Assembly (NCBI GenBank): GCA_023460935.1
Contig: JAEWOI010000026.1
Location: 143,430 to 207,429, forward strand
DNA length: 64,000 bases
Source of the DNA: Actinomycetes bacterium
GTDB lineage: Bacteria; Actinomycetota; Actinomycetes; Propionibacteriales; Propionibacteriaceae
Reading direction: 5' to 3'
Within the stretch, counting starts at the first letter, position 1; each line of letters opens with the position of its first letter. Made by a program: the position numbers and the translations under genes. Under the pieces are notes generated by a model. That model did no database searches. It was not told the DNA's origin and worked only from the letters and a program-made list of their open reading frames with translations. Below are positions 1 through 12,499 of the stretch, piece after piece.

Positions 1-1
1 C

Positions 2-239
2 TACGGCCTCTGGGTGGACCACGCGGAGCAGACGCTGTGGGGGGAAGCGGCCGATGCCGAACTGGCCGGCCTGCTCGGCGCCCCGCTGCACACCCCGTTG
101 CTGGTCTTCCGGCGCGTGTCCAGCGCCGGTGGCCAGCCCATCGAGCATGTGGTGTCGCGCTACCGCGGCGACCGGTACCAGGTCCACATGGAACTCAGCC
201 GGGAGAACCCGGCTGTCATCACCCCGAAAGGAAGCAACC

Positions 240-250
<11 letters not shown>
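2..250 (+). CDS. GntR/HutC-family transcriptional regulator, C-terminal end (partial)
   Basis: Only the last 82 codons are inside the window; the gene begins upstream. The visible part looks like the end of a UTRA ligand-binding domain, with a bulky 'LLVFRRVSSAGGQPIEHVVS' strand pair followed by 'RYRGDRYQVHMEL', which is typical of HutC-type GntR regulators. The stop codon overlaps the start of the PTS permease gene by 11 bp, so the two are almost surely cotranscribed. In streptomycetes a regulator of this family (DasR) senses glucosamine-6-phosphate and controls nag and PTS genes, and the downstream nagB and nagA make a DasR-like role likely. The DNA-binding domain is not visible, so the family assignment rests on the C-terminal pattern and context. 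Confidence 0.75.
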
Positions 251-1481
<1,231 letters not shown>

Positions 1482-1557
1482 CCCCAGCCCGGAACCGCAC
1501 CAGCCCGCCGCCGGCAGCAGCCGGTGGCGGGCCGGTGGGGACAACCAAGGAGAAGCA

Positions 1558-2349
1558 ATGGAAGTGATCATCTGCGGCAACGCCGAGCGCGTCGGCCAGG
1601 TAGCCGCGGCCAAGGCAGCGCGGCTGGCCCGCGAGATCGGGCCGAAGGTGGTGCTCGGCGTGGCCACCGGCTCCTCGCCGGTGCAGACCTTCGCCGAGCT
1701 GGCCGAGCTGGCCCGCGCGGGAGAACTCGACCTGTCCCAGGCCTCGGCGTTCGCGCTGGACGAGTACGTCGGCATCCCGGAGGGGCACCCGGAGAGCTAC
1801 CACGAGATCATCCGCAAGACGGTCACCGAGCCCATGGGACTCGACCCGTCCCGGGTGCACGTGCCGAACGGCTTCGCCGAGGACCTCGCTGCGGCCTGCC
1901 GCCAGTACGAGGACGACATCAGGGCGGCCGGGGGAGTGGACATCCAGTTCCTCGGTGTCGGCTCGAACGGCCACATCGGCTTCAACGAGCCCACCTCCTC
2001 GCTCACCTCCCGCACCCGGATCAAGACCCTGGCTGCGCGGACGAGGGAGGACAACGCGCGCTTCTTCGACTCCATCGACGAAGTGCCGCGGCACTGCCTC
2101 ACCCAGGGCCTCGGCACGATCATGGATGCCCGCAACGTGATCCTGGTGGCCACCGGTGAGGCCAAGGCGCACGCCATAGCGAACGTGGTCGAGGGCCCGG
2201 TCACGGCGATGTACCCCGGCTCGGTGCTGCAGCTGCACCAGCACGCCACGATCGTGGTCGACGAGGCGGCAGCCGCCGAGCTGACCCTCGCCGACTACTA
2301 CAAGGAGACCTACGCGCACCTGCCCGACTGGCAGCGGCTGGAACTGTGA
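1558..2349 (+). CDS. nagB: Glucosamine-6-phosphate deaminase
   Basis: NagB converts glucosamine-6-phosphate to fructose-6-phosphate and ammonia, which links amino-sugar uptake to glycolysis. The 263-residue product has the usual family length. It shows the phosphate-binding 'VATGSSPVQTF' near residue 36, 'FALDEYVGIP' with the catalytic Asp, and 'GVGSNGHIGFNEP' with the ring-opening His. The ATG at 1558 follows AAGGAGAAGCA, a strong ribosome binding site. A 76-bp gap separates it from the PTS gene, and its stop overlaps the nagA start by four bases (GTGA), so nagB and nagA are translationally coupled. Confidence 0.97.
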   Translation: MEVIICGNAERVGQVAAAKAARLAREIGPKVVLGVATGSSPVQTFAELAELARAGELDLSQASAFALDEYVGIPEGHPESYHEIIRKTVTEPMGLDPSRVHVPNGFAEDLAAACRQYEDDIRAAGGVDIQFLGVGSNGHIGFNEPTSSLTSRTRIKTLAARTREDNARFFDSIDEVPRHCLTQGLGTIMDARNVILVATGEAKAHAIANVVEGPVTAMYPGSVLQLHQHATIVVDEAAAAELTLADYYKETYAHLPDWQRLEL

Positions 2350-3467
2350 CCATGCTGCTCGCCGCAGACCGCATCCTGTTCCCCGGCGCGGACGCCCCCG
2401 TCGCCGGCCACATCGAGGTTGCGGGGGACCGGATCGTCGCCGCCGGGCCGGGGCCGGGCGCGCGCGCCGCGGATGCCGTCGTGCCGGGCATCGTCGTCCC
2501 GGGCTACGTCGACGTCCACAGCCACGGCGGGGGCGGCGCATCGTTCGTGACGGAGGACCCGGCCGTGGCCCGGCAGGCGCTGGCGGCGCACCGGCGGCTC
2601 GGCACCACCACGATGGTGGCCTCGCTGGTCACCGGCACGCCGGCCGACCTGAAGCGACAGGTGGCCTGCCTGGCCACGCTGGTGGAGGCGGGTGAGCTCG
2701 CCGGGATCCACCTCGAGGGCCCCTGGCTGGCCCCGGAGTACAAGGGCGCCCACCCTCCGGCGCTGCTTTGCGACCCCGAACCGTCCGCGGTGTCCGAACT
2801 GCTGGACGCCGGCCGCGGAGCCGTGCGCATGGTCACCCTTGCGCCGGAACGCCCCGGCGCCCTGGAGGCGGTGCGGCTGCTGGCCGGGCGGGGCGTGGTG
2901 GCAGCGGTCGGCCACACCGACGCCGACTACGACACCTGCAGGGCGGCGATCGATGCCGGCGCCACCGGCGCCACGCACCTGTTCAACGCCATGGCGCCCC
3001 TGCGCCACCGCGACCCGGGCCCGGTGCTCGCGCTCTGGGCCGACCAGCGCGTCTACCTCGAACTGATTCTGGACGGCGTCCATGTGCGGCCGGAACTGGT
3101 GGCCTTCGTTGCCGCGAGCGAGCCCGGCAGGGTGGTCTTCGTCACCGACGCGATGGCCGCCGCCGCCGCGGACGACGGCGACTACGTGCTGGGGGAGCTG
3201 CCGGTGGAGGTGCGCGACGGGGTGGCCCGGATCGCCGGCACCGACACCATCGCCGGCTCAACCCTCACCCTCGACCGCGCCGTTCGCAACGCCGTGGCCG
3301 CGGGACTGCCCCTGTCCCACGCGGTGCTGGCTGCGACCGAGCTGCCTGCTGACTACCTTGGCCTGGCCGACGTCGGCCGGATCGCGCCCGGCCGGCTGGC
3401 CGACCTGGTGGTGCTGGACGAGCACCTCGCTGTGGCCAGGGTGATGTACCGCGGGGCCTGGCAGTAA
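2346..3467 (+). CDS. nagA: N-acetylglucosamine-6-phosphate deacetylase
   Basis: NagA removes acetate from GlcNAc-6-phosphate and so provides the NagB substrate. The protein has 373 residues, or 371 if the ATG at 2352 is used. It is an amidohydrolase: 'DVHSHGGGG' lies after the first strand, followed by the metal-binding Glu in 'IHLEGPWL', 'AVGHTDADYD', 'GATHLFNAM' and the catalytic Asp in 'VTDAMAAA'. The GTG start overlaps the nagB stop as GTGA, so coupling is likely. It ends the amino-sugar operon; a repeat-rich gap of about 300 bp follows. Confidence 0.96.
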   Translation: MTMLLAADRILFPGADAPVAGHIEVAGDRIVAAGPGPGARAADAVVPGIVVPGYVDVHSHGGGGASFVTEDPAVARQALAAHRRLGTTTMVASLVTGTPADLKRQVACLATLVEAGELAGIHLEGPWLAPEYKGAHPPALLCDPEPSAVSELLDAGRGAVRMVTLAPERPGALEAVRLLAGRGVVAAVGHTDADYDTCRAAIDAGATGATHLFNAMAPLRHRDPGPVLALWADQRVYLELILDGVHVRPELVAFVAASEPGRVVFVTDAMAAAAADDGDYVLGELPVEVRDGVARIAGTDTIAGSTLTLDRAVRNAVAAGLPLSHAVLAATELPADYLGLADVGRIAPGRLADLVVLDEHLAVARVMYRGAWQ

Positions 3468-3536
3468 GGCGCGCCGCAGCGAGCAGCTCCCCGCCGGGGC
3501 GGCCTAACCGCTGACGAGCGCCGCCATCTTGTCCAG

Positions 3537-3646
3537 GCACGCTCAACCTGCGTTGGTCGAGCCTGTCGAGACCTCTGGTGGGTTTCGACAGGCTCAACCC
3601 GCGGTGGTGACATCTGGTGGGTTTCGACAGGCTCAACCGGCGGTGG
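3537..3646. repeat. REP-like cluster: two direct copies and inverted partial copies
   Basis: Two 34-bp copies at 3574-3607 and 3613-3646 differ at one base and contain the core GGTTTCGACAGGCTCAACC. An inverted relative, GGTCGAGCCTGTCGAGACC, lies at 3555-3573, and a fragment, GCTCAACCTGCG, at 3541-3552. The inverted and direct copies can fold together. Cores of this kind are common as dispersed palindromic repeats in high-GC actinobacteria; that statement is recalled, not checked here. The cluster sits between two same-strand genes. Confidence 0.8.
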
Positions 3647-3759
3647 CTCGATCTTCGTCGGGACCGACAGCGTGGTCGCGCGACTCTCGGCCACCGGGCA
3701 GGCTGCGCCCGGCGCAACCGCCACCGGGTAGGCGTGGCCGTCCCGGAGGAAGCGGGCAC

Positions 3760-3765
3760 TACGGT
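3760..3765 (+). promoter_or_regulatory. -10 box TACGGT, leaderless start for the CPBP gene
   Basis: TACGGT is followed by six bases (AGGGCC) and then the GTG at 3772. This is the spacing expected when transcription begins at the start codon itself. No separate leader is needed. Confidence 0.55.
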
Positions 3766-3771
3766 AGGGCC

Positions 3772-4736
3772 GTGAGTCTGACTGAGGTGCAGGTGGAGGC
3801 ACGGCCGAAGGTGCGGTGGGGCAGGGTGGCGCTGTTCTACGGCCTCGCGCTCGGCTGGGTGGTGCTCGTTGCGGCCGGCCTGTACGTGCTCGGCCAGCGC
3901 GACCTTTCCGGCGCCGGGCCGTCCCTCGCCACAGTGGTGCTCGCCGTGGCCTATATGCCGGCACCGCTGGTGGCGGCGCTGGTGGTCGACCGGCTGGACC
4001 GCCGGCCCGCGCTGATCCGCGCCACGCTGGACCGGTTCTGGCGCCGGCTGCCGGGGCTGCTGCTGGTGACCGCGCTGGCGGTGGCAGCGCTGCTGGCCGG
4101 CATGGTCGGGGCCAGCTGGCTGGCGGGGAACGTGCTCGGCCTGCCCGGGGCAGGCACCGTGCTGCTCACCCATGCCGACCTCGTGGCCAACACGCTCACG
4201 CTGGTGCCGGCCATGGACGCAGCGCAGGTGGCCCAGCTCGGCGCCGGGATACCCTCGTTCGGCGGCCTCCTCGGCGCGGCCTACCTCGGCGCGCTCGTGG
4301 CCGGCTTCACCATCAACGGCGTCTTCGCCTTCGGCGAGGAGTACGGCTGGCGGGGCTGGCTGGCGGACGAGCTGCGTCCCCTCGGGGCGTTCTGGGCCAA
4401 CGTCATCACGGGGGTGCTGTGGGGCTTGTGGCACGCCCCGCTGATCCTGCTGGGCTACAACTACGGCGACTACAGCCGGCTCGGCCCGTTCTTCATGGTG
4501 GCGTTCTGCGTGCCGATGTCCTTCCTGCTGTGGCGCGCGCGTGAGGTCACCCGCTCGCTCGTCGCGCCGGCGGTGCTGCACGGCGCGTTCAACGCCTTCG
4601 CCGGGGTGTTCGTCGTGCTCCTTGTCGACGCGAACCCGCTGGTCTCGGCGCCACTCGGCCTGATCGGCGCCGGCACGGCCGCCGTCGTGGCCGCCCTGTT
4701 GTGGCTGCTTCGCGGGAAGCGGGCCGTCCCCGCCGG

Positions 4737-4740
<4 letters not shown>
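3772..4740 (+). CDS. CPBP-family intramembrane glutamic endopeptidase
   Basis: The 322-residue product is an integral membrane protein with about eight hydrophobic segments. The three CPBP (Abi) motifs are present in order: 'EEYGWRGWL' (the EExxxR motif), 'LWGLWHAPLI' (second motif with His) and 'VLHGAFNAF' (third motif with His and Asn). Known relatives include the CAAX prenyl protease Rce1 and bacteriocin-immunity proteins; bacterial substrates are mostly unknown. The GTG start has a TACGGT box six bases upstream and no clear ribosome site, so it is probably leaderless. The stop overlaps the next start (ATGA), so it is coupled to a SWIM-SNF2 helicase, a partner I would not have predicted. 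Confidence 0.88.
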
Positions 4741-7934
<3,194 letters not shown>

Positions 7935-7955
7935 CCGCACCCCACACCCTGCCGG

Positions 7956-8015
7956 CGCCCCCGAAACTCACAGACGCCCCCGAAATTCCGGGGGCGTCTG
8001 TGAGTTTCGGGGGCG
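7956..8015. terminator. 26-bp perfect inverted repeat between convergent genes
   Basis: The arms 7956-7981 and 7990-8015 are perfect reverse complements around an 8-nt loop GAAATTCC. It lies between the convergent SNF2 and menF genes and could stop transcription from both sides, though there is no U-tract. The arms contain ACTCACAG, a string shared with the palindrome at 62674-62723, so it may also be a dispersed repeat. Confidence 0.75.
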
Positions 8016-8069
8016 TCCGGCCCGGGACGGCGGAACCGGCGGCCAGCAGCCCGGGTGGGACGGGAATGC

Positions 8070-9359
8070 TCAGGGCTGGTCGGGGACGCCGAGGGCTTCC
8101 AGCATCGGCATCAGCTTGGCCTCGGTCTCGGCGAACTCCTCCTCGGGGTCCGAACCGGCGACGATGCCGCAGCCGGCGTAGATCGTGATCCGGCGCGGGT
8201 CTGCCGCCTCGATGGTCCCGCAGCGCAGGGCGATCGCGAACTCGCCGTCACCGTCGGCGTCCAGCCAGCCCACGGGGCCGGAGTAGCGCCCGCGGTCGAG
8301 GTGCTCGAGCTCTGCGATCACCTGCCGGGCCACCGGGGTGGGCGTGCCGCACACCGCCGCCGAGGGGTGCAGTTCCCCGGCCAGCCGCAGCGCGCTCACG
8401 TCCGGGTGCGCAACGGCGGTGACGTCGGAGGCCAGGTGCAGCACGTTGGGCAGCTCCAGCACGTACGGCGCGTCCGGGACGTTCATGCCGGAGCAGAAAG
8501 GCGCGAGTGCGTGCGCGACCGAGTCGACGGCCAGCTCGTGCTCCACGAGGTTCTTGCTCGAGCGGGCCAGCGCGTGGGCGAGCTTGAGGTCCAGCTCCTC
8601 CCCTTCGGGGTCGCCGGCCGCCGTCGCAGGGCTGCGGCGGATCGTGCCAGCCAGCACCCGGGACGTCGCCAACCCGTTCTCCCTGCGGATCAGCATCTCG
8701 GGGGAGGCCCCCACCAGCCCGTCGACGTGGTAGGTCCAGCAGCTCGGGTAGCGCTCGGCGAGCCGGGTCACCAGCCAGGCCGGGTCGAGCGGCTCGTCCG
8801 CTGCCAGGGTCACCCCGCGCGCGAGCACCACCTTGCTCAACCCGTCCGCAGCGATGCGGGCGACGGCTTCCCCGACGATGCCCTGCCACTCCTGCCTGCC
8901 GAGGCTCGCTCCGATCGGCACCACGCCGGTCGGTGCTGCGGGAGCAGGCTGGACGGCGGGCAGGCCCGGCGCCGTGGTGCCGACACCGGAGATGCCAGTC
9001 ATCCAGGAGCGGCCGTTGCGGCGGCCGATCACGAGGCGCGGCACCACGACCACCGAGTGGTGCGCGCTGTTGCGGGGGTCGAAGGCGAACGATGCGAAGG
9101 CGATCGGTCCCGCACCGCTGCAGTCGATGAGTTCGGTCTCCTGCTCGATCCGCTCGCAGACGCCCTGCCACCAGGCGTCGGCCTCGGCAGCGCTGCCGCC
9201 CTCGAACCGGGCCACCTCACCGATGCCGATCATGCCGTCGCCGCGCCGCAGCCAGGCATGGCCGCCAGCCGCGGGCAGGTAGGCCGCCAGGTCGCCGGGA
9301 TCCTCGATCGCCACCGTCACGGCACGCCACTGGGGCCCTGGCGGGTGGTGGATCACCAT
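8070..9359 (-). CDS. menF: Isochorismate synthase
   Basis: The enzyme converts chorismate to isochorismate, the first step of menaquinone ring synthesis, and the same reaction also starts catecholate siderophore pathways. The 429-residue protein has the chorismate-binding fold in its C-terminal two thirds: 'SKVVLARG', 'FLAGTI'-like 'RVLAGTIRR', 'ELDLKLAHALARSSKNLVEHE', 'HPSAAVCGTPTPVA' and the final 'AGCGIVAGSDPEEEFAETEAKL'. It is the only gene on the minus strand in this part and diverges from the quinone-reductase and nuo operon. No siderophore genes are nearby, so a menaquinone role is favoured. An entC-like designation would fit the sequence equally well. Confidence 0.88.
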   Translation of the reverse strand: MVIHHPPGPQWRAVTVAIEDPGDLAAYLPAAGGHAWLRRGDGMIGIGEVARFEGGSAAEADAWWQGVCERIEQETELIDCSGAGPIAFASFAFDPRNSAHHSVVVVPRLVIGRRNGRSWMTGISGVGTTAPGLPAVQPAPAAPTGVVPIGASLGRQEWQGIVGEAVARIAADGLSKVVLARGVTLAADEPLDPAWLVTRLAERYPSCWTYHVDGLVGASPEMLIRRENGLATSRVLAGTIRRSPATAAGDPEGEELDLKLAHALARSSKNLVEHELAVDSVAHALAPFCSGMNVPDAPYVLELPNVLHLASDVTAVAHPDVSALRLAGELHPSAAVCGTPTPVARQVIAELEHLDRGRYSGPVGWLDADGDGEFAIALRCGTIEAADPRRITIYAGCGIVAGSDPEEEFAETEAKLMPMLEALGVPDQP

Positions 9360-9427
9360 CGCAGGATAGCCGCTGCGCGCCCCAGGCCCCGCCCGTGGGC
9401 CAAATGGCTCCCGGGCACCGTTTTGCC

Positions 9428-9433
9428 TAGACT
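9428..9433 (+). promoter_or_regulatory. -10 box TAGACT upstream of the menJ-nuo operon
   Basis: TAGACT lies 33 bp before the ATG at 9467; a matching -35 element is weak. A 5' leader of about 27 nt would include the ribosome site GCAGGAG. No other promoter-like site is obvious before nuoA, so this may drive the whole 17-kb operon. Confidence 0.45.
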
Positions 9434-9466
9434 GGCCCGAGTCCCTCGCACCCCGCAGGAGTAGTC

Positions 9467-10750
9467 ATGTCCGAGCCGAAGCCGGCCGTCCCGGCCACGG
9501 AAGCGGACGTGGTGGTGGTGGGTGCCGGTCCTGGTGGTTCCACGGCGGCCGCCTACCTGGCCGATCGCGGCCTGGACGTCGTCCTGCTGGAGAAGGCCAG
9601 GTTCCCCCGCGAGAAGGTCTGCGGCGACGGCCTCACCCCGAGGGCGGTCAAGCAGCTGGTGCGGCTGGGCATCGACACCAGCGCCGAGGCGGGCTGGGTA
9701 CGCAACAAGGGGCTGCGGGTCTACGGCGGCCGCTCCGAGCCGTTCGAGCTGCCCTGGCCGGAGCTGGCCGAGTTCCCGCCCTACGGGCTGGTGCGCGCGC
9801 GGGCCCAGTTCGACAAGATCCTGGCCGACCGCGCGGTGGCCGGGGGTGCGCGGCTGTTCGAGGAGACCAACGTCACCGCGCCGATCCTCGACGAGCGCAC
9901 CGACCGGATCGTCGGCGTCACCACCAAGGACGGCCGCAGCTTCCGGGCCCCGGTCGTGATCGCAGCGGACGGCAACTCCGCGCGGCTGCCGCTGGCGATG
10001 GGCCTGGCCAAGCGCACCGACCGGCCGATGGGTGTTGCGGTGCGGGCCTACTTCAACTCCCCGCGCACCGACGACGACTACATGGAGTCGTGGCTGGAAC
10101 TGTGGGACGGGAAGCCGGGCCAGTCGAACCTGTTGCCCGGCTACGGCTGGATCTTCGGGATGGGCGACGGCACCGTCAACGTCGGCCTCGGCACGGTCGG
10201 CTCCAGCTCGGAACCGGCCAAGCTGAACTACCGGGAGATGTTCGGCAAGTGGCTGGCGAACACCCCTCCGGAATGGGGGTTCACCAAGGACAACCAGGTC
10301 GGCCAGACCCTCGGGGCAGCGCTGCCGATGAGCTTCAACCGCCAGCCCGCCTACACCCGGGGGCTGCTGCTGGTGGGCGACGCCGGCGGCATGGTCTCCC
10401 CGTTCAACGGGGAGGGCATCTCCTACGCGATGGAGGCGGCCGAGATGGCGGCCGACGCGATCGCCGACGCCCAGTTCCGCGGCTTCGGGACGCCGAGCGC
10501 AGAGCGGGCGCTGCAGGGCTACCCCGCCCGGTTGAAGGCCGAGTGGGGCGGGTACTTCCGGCTGGGCCAGGTGTTCGTCTCCCTGATCGAGCACCCGCAG
10601 GTGATGCACCTGTGCACCCGCTACGGCCTCCCGCGGCCGGTGCTGATGCGGTTCACGATGAAACTGCTGGCCCACCTCTACGACACCCGGGATGGTGATT
10701 GGATGGACAAAGTTCTCAGCACCCTCGCAAAGGTGGCACCCTCAGCATGA
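9467..10750 (+). CDS. FAD-dependent geranylgeranyl reductase-family protein (MenJ-like menaquinone reductase)
   Basis: The 427-residue flavoprotein begins with a Rossmann FAD motif 'VVVVGAGPGGSTAAAYL', followed by 'FPREKVCGDGLTPRAV', which is the signature of the geranylgeranyl reductase family. A second FAD motif 'GLLLVGDAGGMVSPFNGEGI' lies near residue 300. In mycobacteria the homologue MenJ saturates one isoprene unit of menaquinone-9. The position directly before nuoA, with a polyprenyl synthase gene after nuoN, supports a quinone side-chain role here too. Reduction of other isoprenoid chains cannot be excluded. It is the first gene of the operon, with a 43-bp gap to nuoA. Confidence 0.85.
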   Translation: MSEPKPAVPATEADVVVVGAGPGGSTAAAYLADRGLDVVLLEKARFPREKVCGDGLTPRAVKQLVRLGIDTSAEAGWVRNKGLRVYGGRSEPFELPWPELAEFPPYGLVRARAQFDKILADRAVAGGARLFEETNVTAPILDERTDRIVGVTTKDGRSFRAPVVIAADGNSARLPLAMGLAKRTDRPMGVAVRAYFNSPRTDDDYMESWLELWDGKPGQSNLLPGYGWIFGMGDGTVNVGLGTVGSSSEPAKLNYREMFGKWLANTPPEWGFTKDNQVGQTLGAALPMSFNRQPAYTRGLLLVGDAGGMVSPFNGEGISYAMEAAEMAADAIADAQFRGFGTPSAERALQGYPARLKAEWGGYFRLGQVFVSLIEHPQVMHLCTRYGLPRPVLMRFTMKLLAHLYDTRDGDWMDKVLSTLAKVAPSA

Positions 10751-10793
10751 CAACTTTCGCGTTCGCCTCAGTGCAGAAGGGAACCGACCTGCG

Positions 10794-11153
10794 ATGAGCC
10801 CCTACATCCCCCTGCTGGGCATCATGGTCCTCGCCGGCGGCTTCCTTGCGATCTCGGTGGCGCTCAGCTCCGTGCTCGGGCCGGCGCGCTACAACAAGGT
10901 CAAGTACAGCTCCTACGAGTGCGGCATCGAACCCACGCCGCAACCGGTCGGCGGTGGCCGGTTCCCGATCAAGTACTACATCATCGCGATGCTGTTCATC
11001 ATTTTCGACATCGAGACCATCTTCCTCTATCCGTGGGCGGTCACCTTCAACCAGCTCGGCCTGTTCGCGCTGGTCGAGATGGTGCTGTTCATGGTCACGG
11101 TCTTCATCGCGTACGCCTACGTGTGGCGGCGCGGGGGACTGGAATGGGACTGA
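10794..11153 (+). CDS. nuoA: NADH-quinone oxidoreductase subunit A
   Basis: NuoA is a small membrane subunit next to the quinone-entry region of complex I. The 119-residue product has three hydrophobic helices (about 7-27, 62-83 and 88-108). It carries the conserved 'YECGIEP' loop with its cysteine and 'IFDIETIFLYPWA'. The ATG follows GAAGGGAACC at a suitable distance. It opens the standard nuoA-N order; a 15-bp gap follows before nuoB. Confidence 0.97.
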   Translation: MSPYIPLLGIMVLAGGFLAISVALSSVLGPARYNKVKYSSYECGIEPTPQPVGGGRFPIKYYIIAMLFIIFDIETIFLYPWAVTFNQLGLFALVEMVLFMVTVFIAYAYVWRRGGLEWD

Positions 11154-11168
11154 CGGGAGTATCCGGAT

Positions 11169-11726
11169 ATGGGCATTGAGGACAAGATCCCCCAGGGTGT
11201 GGTGCTGACCACCCTGGAAGGGGTGTTCGGGTGGATGCGGCAGGCTTCGTTCTGGCCGGCCACCTTCGGCCTGGCCTGTTGCGCCATCGAGATGATGACC
11301 TACGGTGCGCCGCGGTTCGACGCCGGCCGCTGGGGCCAGGAGGTGTTCCGTGCCTCTCCGCGCCAGGCCGACCTGATGATCATCTCCGGCCGCGTCAGCC
11401 AGAAGATGGCCCCGGTGCTGCGCCAGGTGTACGACCAGATGCCGAACCCCAAGTGGGTGATGGCCATGGGGGTGTGCGCCTCCAGCGGCGGCATGTTCAA
11501 CAATTACGCCATCGTCCAGGGCGGTGACCACCTGGTGCCGGTCGACATCTACGTGCCGGGCTGCCCGCCCCGTCCGGACATGCTGATCGACGCCATGTGG
11601 AAGCTGCGCAAGGACATCGTGATGAAGCGTCCGATGGCCCAGAACGAGCTGGACGCCTTCGAAGCCGCGGAGGCAGCGGCGCTCGCCGCCCCGGCCAGCC
11701 ACGAGCAGAAGGGTCTGCTGCGATGA
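11169..11726 (+). CDS. nuoB: NADH-quinone oxidoreductase subunit B
   Basis: NuoB carries iron-sulfur cluster N2, the last electron carrier before menaquinone. The 185-residue product has the four cluster cysteines: the adjacent pair C37-C38, then C103 and C132 in 'PGCPPRP'. The C-terminal 30 residues are rich in Ala and Glu and go beyond the core fold, as in other actinobacteria. The stop overlaps the nuoC start (ATGA). Confidence 0.97.
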   Translation: MGIEDKIPQGVVLTTLEGVFGWMRQASFWPATFGLACCAIEMMTYGAPRFDAGRWGQEVFRASPRQADLMIISGRVSQKMAPVLRQVYDQMPNPKWVMAMGVCASSGGMFNNYAIVQGGDHLVPVDIYVPGCPPRPDMLIDAMWKLRKDIVMKRPMAQNELDAFEAAEAAALAAPASHEQKGLLR

Positions 11727-12499
11727 GCCCGGAGAAGGTGCCCGGCGACGAGGACAAGACCGTCGACACCCCGGTCACCGACGCGGAGGCTGCGCCGAAG
11801 GCCGGGGTGGAGCGTGAGGACGCGCAGGCCAACCCCGACCTGATCCCCGCTGCACCCACCGAGCCGCGGCCGATCTCCACGACGAAGGGCATGTGGAGCA
11901 CCGGCACCGGCGACACCTCCGGCTACGGCCGGATCGTGCGCACCAGGGAGTGGCCGGCGCCGTCGGAGCCGCCGTTCGGCTCCTGGTACGACCAGGTCTA
12001 CGACCGGCTGCTCGAGCTGGTCGGCGAACCGTTCATCAAGGTGGTGCTCGACCGCGGCGAGCTCACCTTCCACATCCCGCGGGAAAAGGTGGCCGACTCG
12101 CTGCGCAAGCTGCGCGACGACGCGCTGCTGCGGTTCGAGTTCTGCGCATCGGTCTCCGGGGTGCACTACCCGGAGGACACCGGCGCGGAACTGCACGTGG
12201 TCTACCACCTGCAGTCGATGACCCACAACCGCCGTCTCCGGGTGGAGACCACCTGCCCCGACGCCGACCCGCACGTACCGAGCGTGGTGGCGACCTACCC
12301 GGCGGCGGACTGGCACGAGCGGGAGACCTGGGACATGTTCGGGATCGTCTTCGACGGCCACCCGCACCTGACCCGGATCCTGATGCCCGACGACTGGGCG
12401 GGGTTCCCGCAGCGCAAGGACTACCCGCTGGGGGGCATCCCGATCGAGTACAAGGGCACCACCGTCCCACCGGTCGACCAGCGCAGGAGCTACCCATGA
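11723..12499 (+). CDS. nuoC: NADH-quinone oxidoreductase subunit C
   Basis: NuoC is a hydrophilic subunit of the connecting arm of complex I. The 258-residue product has a core from about residue 75, ending in the conserved 'ERETWDMFGIVFDGHPHLTRILMPDDW'-type stretch, then 'FPQRKDYPLGG'. The first 70 residues are acidic, low-complexity and probably disordered; such extensions are common in actinobacterial NuoC. It is not fused to NuoD, unlike in enterobacteria. The gene overlaps both neighbours by four bases. Confidence 0.96.
   Translation: MSPEKVPGDEDKTVDTPVTDAEAAPKAGVEREDAQANPDLIPAAPTEPRPISTTKGMWSTGTGDTSGYGRIVRTREWPAPSEPPFGSWYDQVYDRLLELVGEPFIKVVLDRGELTFHIPREKVADSLRKLRDDALLRFEFCASVSGVHYPEDTGAELHVVYHLQSMTHNRRLRVETTCPDADPHVPSVVATYPAADWHERETWDMFGIVFDGHPHLTRILMPDDWAGFPQRKDYPLGGIPIEYKGTTVPPVDQRRSYP

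Larger units (their letters stand above)
3468..3771. other. Intergenic stretch of 304 bp with repeats and a promoter
   Basis: No coding region is convincing here. The stretch holds CCCC-GCC-GGGG just after nagA, which could form a small hairpin, then the REP-like copies described separately, then a 14-nt direct repeat GCCACCGGG(C/T)AGGC at 3690 and 3720 with a 30-bp period. It ends in a TACGGT box just before the CPBP gene. Confidence 0.6.

Noticed and set aside
9467..10750. Carotenoid or chlorophyll-type geranylgeranyl reductase
   Set aside because: There are no carotenoid or bacteriochlorophyll genes nearby; the nuo and polyprenyl synthase context favours menaquinone.
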